Source of the DNA: Triglochin maritima
Lineage: Eukaryota; Streptophyta; Magnoliopsida; Alismatales; Juncaginaceae
Assembly: GCA_963682175.1 (NCBI GenBank)
Contig: OY821784.1
Location: forward strand, 24,781,621 to 24,845,620
Length of the DNA: 64,000 nt
Reading direction: 5' to 3'
Shown here in pieces: positions 48,080 to 60,066 of the stretch; position 1 is the stretch's first letter; each line of letters begins with the position of its first letter. The notes beneath the pieces are model-generated. The model was not told the origin of the DNA. It was given only the letters and a program-made list of their open reading frames with translations, and searched no databases. Position numbers and translations under genes: made by a program.

Positions 48080-48581
48080 TTGGCCATAAGGATCTCGGGC
48101 TCATTCGGAGTGTGATCCGGTAGTGACCGTCATGGCCTGATCGGCGTCGCCCACTCTGTCGATAGTAGGAGAGACGAGATCTCTGAATCTTGGCTCACTT
48201 ACTGGGCTTTGTAGTCCTCGTTCTTGGGAGGTAAGGCATGTTGAGGCCGCGTGACCTCGCACTTAGGCGTCGTCTAGCTGTAAGGACCTATAGCGACTTT
48301 AGGTTGTTTAAGCCTTGTTTGCTTGTGTGCTTCTACTGGTACCTACCCGCCGTAGCATAAGGACTTCTTCCCTTCTTTTCTCTACGCACATTCTACTTCC
48401 TTGTTATAAAATAAGAAGTCTTCTTCTTTTTTGTCTGATTCGTGTGTGTGTGTTCACCTTTGTGCATGCTTGTGTGGACAAGAGACGAGAGTGGCCGTTT
48501 GACGAGGTGTGTCGTCAATCCTGCCTCGGTAGTCGATTTCTCGACGCTTTCACTTCTCGTGTCGCAAATGGTTTGGGTTCC
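48080..48581 (+). other. Athila-like leader, right part (E2)
   Basis: It continues the leader after the chromovirus (ggccataagg, gtagtgaccgtcatggcctg) and matches 30290-30500 of E1. It leads to the ATG of gag at 48582. No other feature seen. Confidence 0.6.
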
Positions 48582-49771
48582 ATGGCTGCTCAGAACCACA
48601 AGGAGGAGGAGTTGTTGGACCACATGTTCTTCCAATTCTTGCTCCCATACCTCTCTGCGATCGATGCTACCCGAGCCGTACTGCTCTAACCTCATGCATC
48701 TTATTTCCAGAGGCGAATGGGAACCACTTTGAGGTTAAGCCTCAGTTTATATCCATGTTCCCTCACTTCACTGGGAAAGGTGACCCCTATATCTTTCTCA
48801 GGGAATTTGAGGAGGTTTGTGCTATGTTCAAGCTGCAACAACTTAGCACAGACTCCATCCATCTTAGGCTTGTCCCCTTTCCATTGAAGGATGACGCCAA
48901 GAAGTGGTTGTACAGAAACCATGCGAATACCTTTACGACTTGGGATGAGTTTCAATCTGCATTCCTCAAGAAGTGTTTTCCAAATCATCGGACTCAAAAA
49001 CTGTGGAACGAAATCAATTGGTTTTATCAGCATGAGACTGAATCATTCCATGCATACTTAGAGAGGTTCAAGGAGATACTATACTCATGCCCTCACCATG
49101 GCATCGAGTTGTGGCACCTGTGTCAGATTGTTTACGACGGTCTTCACATCCTATCCCGAACGCTCCTTGCGTCCATGTGTCAAGGTGAGTTCTTAAGAAA
49201 TGATGAAAGGGAGGCATGAGCTTTCCTATAAGACCTCGCTGAGAAAACCATGCAGTGGGAGAGTGTGAGGGAACCACCAGCATCATCTAGCATAGGAGCG
49301 AGGATCGCAAACACAAACTCGACTAGATCGGGTGCTGCATTTGTTGTCGATACAACTACGGCCACCGAAGCGCGCATGGCGGCCTTAATGCACCGTATGG
49401 ATTCGATTGACCTCCAAAACCAGCACGATGTATCTCATGTGTCTGCATCTGGTTCAGTTCCATGTCATTTATGTGGTAGGATAGGTCATATAGGGGGTGA
49501 GTGTGCATCCATTCCTCCTGAGATGGAACATGTAAATGTCATCTATGATAGATCCAGGAATGACCCATATTCATCATCATATAACCCTGGATGGAGGAAC
49601 AACCCTAACTTTTCATGGAACCAAAACAATGCCCCAGGTGGTGCTTCAAACTTCTCTCGACCACCTAACAAACCACACCAACCTCCCATGCATGCACCAT
49701 CCTATCAGCCACCCCAAGCTCAAATCAGAAATCAATCGGGTTTCCCAAATTCCAACAATATGGAAACCTGA
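48582..49771 (+). pseudogene. Athila-like gag (E2)
   Basis: The likely start is the ATG at 48582 (MAAQNHKEEELLDHMF). A frameshift near 48685 separates this from the main gag domain: NGNHFEVKPQFISMFPHFTG, DPYIFLREFEEVC, PLKDDAKKWLYR, TTWDEFQSAFLKKCFP, ETESFHAYLERFKEIL and GIELWHLCQIVYDGL (48755-49219). Two stops near 49217-49232 precede the zinc-knuckle half (CHLCGRIGHIGGEC at about 49462-49503) and the Asn/Pro-rich tail ending at 49771. The order and motifs are those of Athila gag. It is the best-preserved copy in the window. Confidence 0.88.
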
Positions 49772-50943
49772 TTCAATTCTCATGAGACCTTGACTCGTGG
49801 ACTCGAGAACTCAATAAATTTTTTATGTCATCCACAAGTCAAGTTCTCACTTCAAATCAGCAGACCATCAAATCTCTAGAGCTTCAGATGGGCCAATTAG
49901 CTCAGTCTGTACATGAAAGAGAGAGAGAGGGACTCTGCCAAGCCAGCCTGAGGCTAACCTGCGCATATACCAGCAACAACACATGCAAAATGAGAGTTTG
50001 GTAAATCGGGGGCGGCAAGTGAACAATGTGGAGGAACCTGTTCACCATGTCAATGGCATTGTAACCTTAAAGAGTGGAAAGTAGGTTGACAATTATATTT
50101 CCTTGCCACCACCACCATCTTTGCAGCCCCTCAGTGGGAACGATGGTGAAGAAGAGGGTAAGGGTGAGGGTAATACACCAATGCCTCCTTCTCAGGCACC
50201 GCAGAAAACCTACCTACCAAAAGCTCCCTATCATAGTAGGTTAACTGAAAACTAGAGTGACACAATGGATAAGATATTAGAGGTCTTTAACCAAGTGAAG
50301 GTTAACATCCCATTGTTGGATGTCATCCAACAAATACCTCAATATGCCAAAGTTTTAAAAGATCTCACAACCAGGATGAAGACCATTGTTCCTAAGAAAG
50401 CATTCTTACCTGTAAGTGTAAGCTCACTTTTGTCCAATCCCACACACACAAAGTACAAGGACCGTGGGTGTCCTACTATTCAGTGTACGATTAGGGACAC
50501 TAGCATGAGTAATGTATTGCTTGATTTAGGATCAGCGGACAACCTCCTCCCATTTTTTGTTTATCAATAGTTGAACTTAGGAGAATTGAAATCAACTAAG
50601 TTCACCCTCCAATTGGCGGTTAGATCCATTCGTGTCCCAAAGGCGATTATCGAGGATGTGCTCATAAAATTTTGGAGATTTTATATTTCCGGTAGATTTT
50701 GTCGTCCTCGACACAAACCCTGTCGCGAACACCTAATCTCAAATACCTTTGATTTTGGGTAGACCATTTCTGGAAACCTCTAACGCCTTAATTAATTGTA
50801 GAAATGGTCTCATGAAGCTCTCATTCGGTAACATGAGTGCCGAGTTTCATGTGTTCAACTCTGGTAGGCAACTGGAGCCCATGGACCAACCTTTAAATCT
50901 CAATTTCATCCACCAATTAGAGAAAGCACCACAAAATCAATAA
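49772..50943 (+). pseudogene. Athila-like gag-protease linker and protease (E2)
   Basis: The linker includes SLELQMGQLAQSV, GIVTLKSGK and PKAPYHSRLTEN. Then comes KILEVFNQVKVNIPLLDVIQ, KIVPKKAFLP-type sequence, and the protease site LLDLGSADNLLPFFVYQ (50265-50570). Here the triad is D-L-G, as is common in Athila proteases. The second half is GELKSTKFTLQLAVRS, then ILGRPFLETSNALINCRNGL (50749-50943). Stops and frame changes occur at about 50085, 50253, 50568 and 50650-50760. No RT, RNase H or integrase follows. Confidence 0.82.
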
Positions 50944-50958
50944 ACACCCCTAACACCA

Positions 50959-51525
50959 ATGCAACCCATTGAAAATGTTTGTCGGCCCAGCGAAAACTCA
51001 TTGCCTGTCTTTGCAATGCAACAGAGTGAGTTGGCATCAGACATGAATATAAAAAGGAAGTGTGTGTTGGATGACTTCGGGAGAAGCCTCAGCATATGCC
51101 CATACCAGAAGGTGTCTCTACCGCGTCCCACAACCATTGAGCCTTTTGTGCTTCATCTTCACTACAACAAGGACCCACCTGCGATCGAGCTTTTGATTGA
51201 TAATATAAAGGAGTTTGGGTGGTCCTCGTTCGATGACATGGGGAGAAGCCCCATTCTTAGTGAAAGTGGTGTTCCACATCCTTTGAATGAGCCTGAGGAA
51301 CTCATTTTGATGCACCCGCCTATTGGTTGGAGGGTTTTATTCGACGAGAAACTAAACCCTAGTGAGGCAATGCAACTCCACTCATTCATGTTGCCTACAC
51401 CCAACCAACAACATGAGGGGTTCGGGCCTTTCAGCTTTGACCTTTCACCACACATGACACCTCAAAGTACCAATGAAGTGGGTCCATTTTTGCAAATCTC
51501 TAGTCCGCAGGACTCGATGTCGTAA
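50959..51525 (+). CDS. Third ORF of RT-less Athila-like element (E2), unknown function
   Basis: A 188-codon open frame located where pol or env would normally lie, 16 bp after the protease stop. No transmembrane stretch, signal peptide or known catalytic motif is visible. It contains KEFGWSSFDDMGRSPILSES and a Pro/Trp motif PPIGWRVLFDEKL that weakly resembles HQPVG(x)RVWIDDHNF (31606-31650) and PNVSWRVYIDDHQL (minus strand, near 18720). Segments ELLIDNIKEFGW and LPTPNQQHEGFG are not recognised. It could be the distorted C-terminal end of a gag-pro polyprotein or a separate product. The stop at 51525 precedes the untranslated 3' region. Confidence 0.45.
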   Translation: MQPIENVCRPSENSLPVFAMQQSELASDMNIKRKCVLDDFGRSLSICPYQKVSLPRPTTIEPFVLHLHYNKDPPAIELLIDNIKEFGWSSFDDMGRSPILSESGVPHPLNEPEELILMHPPIGWRVLFDEKLNPSEAMQLHSFMLPTPNQQHEGFGPFSFDLSPHMTPQSTNEVGPFLQISSPQDSMS

Positions 51526-53156
51526 TTTGGTGTTCCTTGACCAAATGATTATGAGAATACCCTTGTTGATGTATATATCTTGTTTAGAAAAGAAAAAAAC
51601 AAAAAAAACACAAAAGACTACACAAGTGAGCATTGGTTGTTGTGGCCCCAACCCTTGAGTATTTGGGCTCCATTTCTTTCACGTATTTTTATCCATTCTT
51701 ATGTATCTCACAAGTTTTTGGGAATTCGTGGTTATGTTCATCAACATGACCATGAAACTTCCCTTTGTGCTTCACATTGGTGAGATCTTTTCTATTTTTC
51801 ACGCATAAATCCATGTAGTATCATGCTCACATTGATTAAGGACAATGTATGAAGTAAGTGTGGAGGGGGTGTTTTACGTGTGTACATAGTCGAGTCTTTC
51901 TCCTTTTGTTTTTGTTTTCTTTTGTTTGTATTGTTAGGGTCATGTTAGTGTGCTACATTTAATATTGATATATATGTCTGTCATGATCCTTTGGTGACTT
52001 GTCTTCTTTTGCTTGCCAAGTGCTTTAAAATTTTCAAATTTCTTTCAAAATCTTCAAGTGTTAGCGAAAGAAAATGTTTTGTGGGATTTGTGTGTGTTTA
52101 ACATGTGCAAAACCGTTGAGAGACAAATTAAAAAGAAAGCTCCCAAAATTGTCTTGAACATGATGCATTAGGATATCTCGTATACCGGCTTTAGGTCTTA
52201 TCGAGTCGTTAAGATGCACCTCGGTCTTCCCTCGGGGGGCGAGTAATCATAGGGTTTCAGTACTCAAACAACTAAAGAAGTCCACCTTGAACCTAGTGAG
52301 TCAAATAATTCGTGTCTGTTAGTATAAGGAAGTATGTCGCAGTCAGAGACCCTTAAAATCTTGTTGTGAAACTTTAAGTGTAGCGGTTTTGGTTTCCATG
52401 TAGATAAATAAATAAATAAGTGGTGTTCTCTCTTCTCGTACGGCTCTTACCACTCGGGAAATTAGGTCTGAGGGTACTTAGTGTGTGGTGCTTTCGAGTC
52501 ATCTGACTTGGGATGCACCGACCGAACTCCCGTTACACGGGTCGTAGGGATCTCCCTATGTGGAGATTCGGGGGAAGGTGTACGTGATAGTGTAAGTACC
52601 CACAGGCAATGATGCACGAAACCCAACCCTGGGAGAATCAAACACCAACCAATGTAATGGCTCCAAAGAAAAATATAAAAAATGATGAATGAAGAAAAGA
52701 AAAAAAGAAAGAGTCAAATAAGAACCTTAATGAACTTTACACAATGTATCACTTTAAGAACTTGAAGTGGCCCATGTCCCTCACTTATGTCCTTAATTAA
52801 ATTTCACGAATGATTCATTAGGCTAGGTGTGTGGACTGATTACATATATAGAGTCGGCCCGTAGAATTACCGCATCCAATGATCAACGAAAATGAGTCCA
52901 TCGAGTCATGTTTCTAGGTTGACTAATGCATCAATGTTTGGATTTTGTGGGTATTTCCGCTGAAAACCCTTAGGAAACAACACTCCTCCTCTTTGGCGAC
53001 AATGAGTTTTAACGACTTGTTGCACGTGCTAAATGCAACCGTGATTCCTACGAACGTGAGTTAGGATTTCCCTGTTTGACGTATGCTTTCTCCTTCCTTT
53101 CATTTTTCTCTTTCTTTGATTTGCTCGGGACAAGAAAAAGTTGGTGTGGGGGTATT
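51526..53156 (+). other. Athila-like 3' region with polypurine tract (E2)
   Basis: 1.6 kb without a shared coding frame, conserved with 15420-16738 and the split E1 region. It has the ccctcggggggcgagtaatc block, the acgggtcgtagggat block, and gtgtgggggtatt as polypurine tract next to the LTR at 53157. This is the only E-type copy in the window with a complete, uninterrupted 3' region. Confidence 0.75.
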
Positions 53157-54413
53157 TGATTGACATCATATCATGCATATATTTGTGTATTATATCCTCT
53201 ATTTTTAGCCTAAGCAATGCTATGTAACGAGTTTATGTTTAAGTTTCAGGAATAAATAGGTTTGAGAAGAAGAGATTCAAAAAGGACTCAAAAGCAAGGA
53301 AAAAGACTAAGTTGCAAGACTTATGGACTGAGATAAAAGAGAAGGACCCGGATGTAAAACCAAAAGGATCAATGAGAAAATCAAGAAGCTCCACACCTTA
53401 ATGAGGAGTATTTTGGCAATTAAATCTGGGTCGAACCATCAACAACCAAATCGGGTTCATCAAGCACCAAGAAATCAAGCAAAAACCGAGCCACCAAAAT
53501 CCAGACTCGATCAGACACATATAGACCGCCAATTAGTGGTCAAAATGTGTCCAAATGCGACATGGTTGAGTTGGATAGTGTATTATATTGTTTTAGGTCC
53601 ATTTATAGTATGTGTTTAGTCCCATACCGAGGGATTGTCCCCGATTACCTTTTTTCATGCTTATAAATAGAACTCTTCCTGCTCATTTGTATTCAGCAAT
53701 TGCTTGGTGACATTGTCTCTACTTGGAGTAAGCCCTGGAGGAAAAACTCAAGGTGGAGAAGAATGCTACTAGTAATGTGTGTCATTTAATAAAATAAATT
53801 TTCATTGTTTTGTTCTCATGTTTATTGACTGAAATTTCCTGTTGGATATGCTACATGTTTGTTATGTGCTTGTATTTGTGTTTGCTTGCTTGATTGAATG
53901 AAGAAACTTTGCTTTGATGGGTTTTGCTATAACATTTAGACACCTCCCATTCTTACCTTGTTCTTCACATGAGTTTACGGTTTTTGATGAGTCTGGCCAT
54001 ATCTTTAGACACTTCTCATGCTGAGCCTAATCTTATGTTAATCAAGTAGTAATTGTCGATACGTTGTGTGAATGCATTTATAGGTTTTGCCACATCTTTA
54101 GACACTTCCTATGCATGAAGACACACACACACGACACACACATACATGCTTACATGCATCATTCATCACTTATTTCACTTCATATGTGCACACACTCCAC
54201 CCCTTAGGGGTTCCTCTTTCTGATTTCCATTCTTTCGCATTTCGTACTTATTAGTTTAGTATAGTTTAGCTTTAGCGTAATCACATTTTTTGTCCCTTTA
54301 TTCGCCACTTGATTTCTGAAAAACCAGAGGCTACTAACCTCCCTGCGGATCGACCCGTACTTGCACCACTTCATCGTGGCCGTGCACTTGTGGTAATTAA
54401 TAAAACGTTTACA
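53157..54413 (+). repeat. Athila-like 3' LTR of E2
   Basis: TGATTGACATC … acgtttaca, with a TATA box (cttataaataga) at 53660-53671 and the palindrome-like gaccgccaattagtggtc at 53524-53541. It has a deletion in the middle relative to 12914-14489. It is followed by taagttt, similar to the start of the segment after a 5' LTR, suggesting it also served as a 5' LTR. Confidence 0.8.
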
Positions 54414-54662
54414 TAAGTTTCTTGGTTGCTTAATGCGTCATTGTTCGGATTTTGTGGGTATATCCGCTGAAAACCCTCAGAAGACATCACTCCTCCTCCT
54501 TAACGACAAGGAGGTTTAATGGCATGTTGCACGTGCTAAGTGCAACCGTGATTCCTACGAAAGTGAGTTAGGATTTCCATGTTTTTCGCATGTTTAACTT
54601 TCCTTCATTTTTCTCTTCCTTTGTTTTGCTCGGGACTAGCAAAAGGTAAGTGTGGGGGTATT
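54414..54662 (+). other. Remnant Athila-like 3' region with polypurine tract
   Basis: After a few bases resembling a primer-site spacer (taagtttcttgg) the sequence jumps to the end of the 3' region (tccgctgaaaaccctcag, gcacgtgctaagtgcaaccg) and closes with aagtgtgggggtatt. A whole internal region of several kb has been deleted, leaving two LTRs about 250 bp apart. Confidence 0.7.
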
Positions 54663-55630
54663 TGATTAGTAGCAGATCATGCATCATATTCATGCTATAT
54701 ATCCTTTATTTTACCCTAGTATTGTGCTACTCGAGTTATTGTTTGTAGTGTTTCAGGAGTTAGGTAATACAGAAGAGGAAGGGAGCAAAAAGGACCTAAA
54801 TGTAACATGTATGGACTGATTTGGAAGGTTCTGGACCTATTTGTATTGCACAAGGACTGTATCGCAAATCAGGAAGGACCCAAGTGCAGACCATAAGGGA
54901 CCTGATTGTCAAGTGCAAAATATGGTGACACATAACTTGAATCAGATCAGTATTTTGCCAATTAAACTCAAAGTGATTTGAGACAGCAAACCCGGACTTG
55001 ACCCAACGTGACAAATGAAGAAATAAAATGGGACACAAAATTTTCAGACCGATCGGATACATTTGATCCGCCACTGGCAGATCTAAATGGTCCAAATGGT
55101 CTCCAATTTCAGTTGCGGTTCAGGTTGTCGGGTCAGAGCATTCCTGAACTATCATTGTCGGGTCAGAGCATTCCTGAACTAGCATTGCTGAACTATCATT
55201 GTCGGGTTAGAGTCGTTCGATTATTTCCAGATTAATCCTAACCATGTATTAGTCTATAAATACCATTGTAATCTCTCCTCTCCACCTTCTTCCTCCTTCC
55301 CCCATTAGAGTAGGTTTTAGTTTCCTGTTTTAGTAGTGTATGTAATAAGGGGGTTGGAGAGGAGCAAACTTTGTATTTTTGTTTCTTAATCTAGTTTTGT
55401 TCTTGTTCTTTACTTTATTGTCTTTACTTTGATGCAATTTCTTTTACATTGTTGTTTGCTTATTCTTCTTTTGCTTCATTTCTATTTTGGGTTCATGTTA
55501 TTTTTATGCTTTCTTAAGTGTAGAGATGAGTAGAGACTAGTCCACCCCCATTGGGGGTGGAGAAGAAGGTGATTTGATCATGTGATGGATTAGTGTGTGT
55601 GTTAATCTTAATCCTTTGAGCCCTACAAGA
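54663..55630 (+). repeat. Divergent Athila-like LTR, interrupted at 55630
   Basis: It starts TGATTAGTAGCAGATCATGC after a polypurine tract and has a TATA box (ctataaatacc) at 55254-55264, but differs strongly from the other LTRs. It contains a 30-bp tandem repeat (ttgtcgggtcagagcattcc) at 55125-55210. It is interrupted by a chromovirus LTR at 55631 with caaga (55626-55630) as the left target site. Confidence 0.7.
55125..55210. repeat. 30-bp tandem repeat in divergent LTR
   Basis: Two full units and a shortened third of ttgtcgggtcagagcattcc…gaactatca, starting at 55125, 55155 and 55199. It lies about 50 bp upstream of the TATA box, a position where repeats may act as enhancers. Confidence 0.85.
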
Positions 55631-58611
55631 TGTAAGACCTGCTCTCCTGCTTGAATAATAATAAGATCACTCTCCTCATTTATGCATAATTTAGTTCTTA
55701 TCGTACCTAATTGTGTTTGTGGTATGTTTGTATGCCTGATTCGGGTCGGGTTCCTTGTCAGTCGATTGGATGCAACTAACCGGGCCAGTGTTCATTTGCT
55801 TGGCTTGATCGACTCAATCCGGGTTCGAGTGGGAGCGTGGTGCGAGTTTGGAATGAACCCATGTTGAGGTGATGTGGAATTGGAAGGGGTGCATTTGGGG
55901 TTTGGATGAAGTTTATTTCGTGGCTTTTGGATGCCTTTGCTTGGTTCGATTTTTTGGCATGTTTTGAGGTGGCTTGAATAGCCATGAAGAATATGGAAGT
56001 TGGAGAGTTGTTGCAAACACAACCCCTTCACCAGCTGTCCCTCTCCAGCAGTAGATATATATATATATACCACCCATTCTCTCCTCTCCGGTGTGTTGGT
56101 GGGCTGATCTCCGCCGAGATGAGTGAAGCAACGTCAAAGGCAACTTTGTGCGGTTAGAAGAGAAGCGTGGACAACATCTCCGGCTAAATCAGGCAACCTC
56201 CTTACTGATCCGTTATGCTCCTGACCCTTGAAGAGTTTTATGGGAGGTGGAGTTGGCTGGAGGGCCGGCAAGCACCATGTTGGTGGTTGGTGCAATCGGT
56301 TGCACCATCAACCGAGTTCCCTTCTAGCGTGCGCATGGAGCATGCGCTCGATGGGGCTGGCTGTGGGGAAACCAGAGGGACTGGGGCTCCGTCGAGCTTC
56401 AGTGAGGTCCGACCTGGGGTGAAGAGGTTTCTTTCTGGGCTGGGTTTGGACTTATCACGGATCTGGTTGGCTGTTCTTTCATCAAATATTCTGCTTTTTC
56501 CCGGGAGGCTATCGCCATATCGAGCAAGAAGGCAAGGGTGTGCCGGGTGCACACAAGATCCGGCTAGGTTTTCTCTTCCAACTTTTGACTCCTCGTCTTG
56601 GACAGCTGGCTGGTGCAGCCCTCTCGGATGGTGGCTGGGCTCAAGAGGGGTGGGGATGGACCCTAGGGAAGCTGAGGGTGAGGGGTATCTGGATGGCAAG
56701 CTTGGTCTAAGCTGGGTGCACAAGGGTGGTTGATCATAAGATTAGTGCACCATGCGCGCCATCTTGCTCGGTTGTTGGACTGAGCTGCCTGGACGGATCT
56801 CAACTGACTTTCTCCCATCTCAGATCACCTAAGAAGGTTACTCAAAGCACATGGGTTGGACGGATCAGGGAGCATATTCATGGTTGAGCGTCTGTTGCTT
56901 TGTTACCTTGTTGATGCAAACTATCGTGTTCTATGTGTGTATGTCATGGAATGATTTGTGAGTTCTTCTCCCCAGCAGTAGATATATATATACACATGAT
57001 CTGATTTGTATGGTTTCTGATTTTTATGTCACTCATGCACTTAAGATTGAAATTGGATCCGTTCATTTGATATGCTACCCACGTTATATTTTAATGCAAC
57101 ATGTGAACTAGAATGCACGCATGTGTAATATTTATAGATATGTTTAGCCTTCTAATATTATGTGCGTGTTACACCATGTTTTACTACTGATATTCATTTG
57201 TTATTTTATGATTTCAATCGGGCATCATTCATATGACACGGTACTGATTTCAGATCTAGCATCTTTTGTGATCTGATTTCATGTTCAAGTAATATTGCAT
57301 GTGTCGATGGGAATGATAAGAGAAGTTTACCATGTCTTCTTTTATCTCAGTCATGACCAATCCATATATATGTTTTCTGATTTGTAATCCCTCTTAGATA
57401 TATTGTTTACAGCATCTGAGCATAAGTTATATAGTTTAATTTTAACGTTGATGCAATCGGTATAGATGCATGTATCGACTCTAATGTTGCTATGAGTTTC
57501 TGAAGCCTGATTTTAGCCCAATAACGTTTAGTTTATGTGCATGACCTGATTCATGTATCTCCTCTGATATTAATGTCATGTTCTCAATTTGAAATGCTAT
57601 TATATCTATCAATATTATATGCTGCCCATTATAAGCTTTATTACCACGTGTAACCGCATTGCATGCTTGTATACGGTCTGTGGATGTATAAATAAATGTA
57701 GCTTCCTGATATCATATGTACCTTTAGCCAAGTTGTGTCACTGATATATATGTCGTATCATGTCCACATAAGGTGTAACGTCCCCAAAACAGCAGAAAAT
57801 TTAAACAATATAAAAGACCGTCAATGGTCAACAAGGGCACGTCACGGGAAACAAACCAACATATATATAATATTAAAGATCCACGTGGAAGTCAAACATA
57901 AAAACTAACTGTGATTATAACAAAAGCTATACTACATGTAATCACCTCAAAAGAAGGAACAAACAAACTACAGGATCAGATCCCGGGGGCACCCTCCTCG
58001 GTCACCACCTCGACTCTAATGTTGCTCGCTACCTGAAATGTAAACAATTGAAACATGCCTAAGTTCACTGCAGGAACCCCGTATGCCAAACCTCCTAAAA
58101 TAAAAAATGGAATTAAAGACAATACAATGCAATGCACATGATCATCCACCTCGGGTCCACAATAATACCCATCTCCGCCTCCGCGGTACTGAACCACTCC
58201 TGCCACCACAAGGGTCAAGTCAGTCCACCGCTGCCTCACAAGGGTCAGTTGGCACCACTGCTCCCCAAGAGCCGCAGAAAGGAACCCTGGCACTACGCCG
58301 CCACCCCAGGAGCGAGTCAGCCCGCCGAATGCACAACTCGGGCCAGACGACAGCCGCTGCTCCCCCAAAAGCCGCCAGACGCGCACCCTGCCGGAACATC
58401 CTCGGCCTACCGGCAAACCCCAGCAAACAGCCCAAGGTTTACGGCAATCATCTGTCACACCCTGCTCGATATGAGAGGCCCAACAATAATACGCCCTCGT
58501 CGAAGGTGAAATCCGTCTCTCTCAAGGCCAGTAATCGACCGTCGCCTTGGAGCCGGTAGTCGACCTAAACTCGACGGCTCGTAAGTGGATAAATCCACCA
58601 ACCCGTGGCAG

Positions 58612-59254
58612 ATCGGTCGACCGCTACAAGCACACTGGTCGACCGGTCTTCCATACAGTACCCGGTACTGTACAAACAAGTGTATCGGTCGAACCACGCC
58701 AACCGAATTACCGACCAATCGGTCGAACAAATGTCATCTAGCGGTCAACCGTTTGGATGGTCTACGCTATACAATATTTATAATATTTATATATCCGACC
58801 GGTCGAACCAAGGGTTCGTTCAACCGATAACAGGGATCTCAGCATTTTGCCTAAGTGATATTCGGTCGACCGGAACTGAAATACAGTTCGATCGAAACAT
58901 CACAGGCACTCTACGGCTTAATTAAAATGCTCAGTCGGTCGACCGAATGTTAATGAGCGGTCGACCGTTTTGATGGTCAAAGCACCCAACCGACTTAGCA
59001 TCGAATAGATCGGTTGAACCAGGTTAAGGATGTTCGACCGTTTAATAAGTCAAAATCCCCAACCGACCTATTCTCATTGTTTCGGTCGACTGGAGAAGTG
59101 GATCCGTTCGACCGATAACAGCATCAACCCCTTTTTCTTGCAGAAATCTGGCATAACGGTCGACCATCCTCAGACATCGTTCGATCATTTGCGGGTGCAA
59201 AACAATATAATAATAGAATCGGTCGACTGCCCACAGGCACCGGTCGACTGATTG
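58612..59254. repeat. GGTCGACCG palindrome array in solo LTR
   Basis: Five to seven exact or one-off GGTCGACCG motifs and about ten variants (GGTCGAACC, GGTCGACTG, TTCGACCG) in 640 bp, with the same 20-70 bp spacing as in the full-length element. The spacers mostly differ from that element, while the motif is kept. Confidence 0.85.
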
Positions 59255-59510
59255 TCGTCTTCAACCTCTGAATAGGTTGCAATCCGACGGGGAATTCGAC
59301 ACGTCGATCCCCAACACCCACGAAGCTTAAGTGAGTTATAATGAAGACTTGGCATACCTTTTTGACGTTTGTGGAAGCTTCCCAAGCTTTGGCAAGCCTA
59401 ACCCAACTCTTCTCCTTCTTCTTCTCTCCTTCTTCTTCTTCTCCAAATTCACCTCTCTCACTCTCTGATTAATCTTGAGGATGAAGAAAAACGCTTCAGA
59501 TAAACCTAAA

Positions 59511-59525
59511 ACCTCTATTTATAGC
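59511..59525 (-). promoter_or_regulatory. TATA box of solo LTR
   Basis: The minus strand reads gctataaatagaggt, at a position similar to the TATA box of the full-length element's LTR. A pyrimidine-rich stretch follows downstream on that strand. Confidence 0.65.
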
Positions 59526-59976
59526 AATTTCAAATCTTATCCAAATCTCCACCTCATGCTTTACTGTTCATGGCTTAATTAAGGTTAATTAGGTTGAGTT
59601 TAGTTTAATTCGGGTGTTTAGATTAAGGTTATTACATAAGGTCTGATCATGTTCTCAGGTTCTAGTCCTATCGCATGCATGTCCTGAAATTGATGGTGCA
59701 GATTACCAATTGTTTATGACGTTAGTTTATGATGTCTCCAACTGCTGTGCAAGTTATGTTACTCTATTCATGTTGATTTTTAATCTGGTGTGTGTGTGTG
59801 TGATTCCTAATGCTGGAGTCATGCATGCATACATGAATGTAATCGGACTCTTTCATGTTATATGCTATTTGTGTCATATTCTAATGCAACATGTGAACCT
59901 GATTGCACGCATGTATGCTAGTTTATAGATCAATATTGTTGCTGATATTTCATGCATGCGCCATCATGTTATTCTA

Positions 59977-59980
<4 letters not shown>

Positions 59981-60034
<54 letters not shown>
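59981..60034. repeat. (TA)27 microsatellite
   Basis: 54 bp of uninterrupted TA directly left of the DNA transposon. The sister LTRs have only gatatacatgtaat here. A shorter tatatatata stands at the right end (63729-63738), so the run probably grew from the target sequence or its duplication. Confidence 0.95.
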
Positions 60035-60037
<3 letters not shown>

Positions 60038-60066
60038 GAATTATAGAATGAGCCCATGGCTCATTT
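60035..60066 (+). repeat. Left terminal inverted repeat
   Basis: It begins caggaattatag and contains AATGAGCCCATGGCTCATT, itself an 8-bp inverted repeat around a 3-bp loop, so the end can fold on its own. Confidence 0.8.

Larger units (their letters stand above)
57774..59636 (-). repeat. Chromovirus-type solo LTR (1863 bp) with target duplication
   Basis: The minus strand reads TGTAATAACCTTAATC … GGGGACGTTACA, flanked by taagg (57769-57773 and 59637-59641). It is related to the LTRs of the full-length element (shared GAGGACGTTACA-type end, palindrome array, cttccgaag/cttggcatacc block) but clearly older or from another subfamily. A TATA box lies at 59511-59525 on the minus strand. Confidence 0.92.
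56995..59980. repeat. Diverged partial repeats of the LTR middle
   Basis: A block that is single-copy in the sister LTRs (about 21770-22010, 46590-46800) seems to occur three times here, with anchors atgcaacatgtgaac (57094), a weaker match near 57640, and atgcaacatgtgaac again (59884). The copies are well diverged and of unequal length. The solo LTR at 57774 sits in the second copy. Confidence 0.5.

Noticed and set aside
50959..51525. Calling this ORF an Athila env-like gene
   Set aside because: No signal peptide, transmembrane segment or env-like motif is visible, so it is left as unknown.
58107..58559. 150-codon ORF and the overlapping minus-strand 160-codon ORF at 57976-58458
   Set aside because: Both are inside the solo LTR at 57774-59636, GC-rich, and open in several frames simultaneously.
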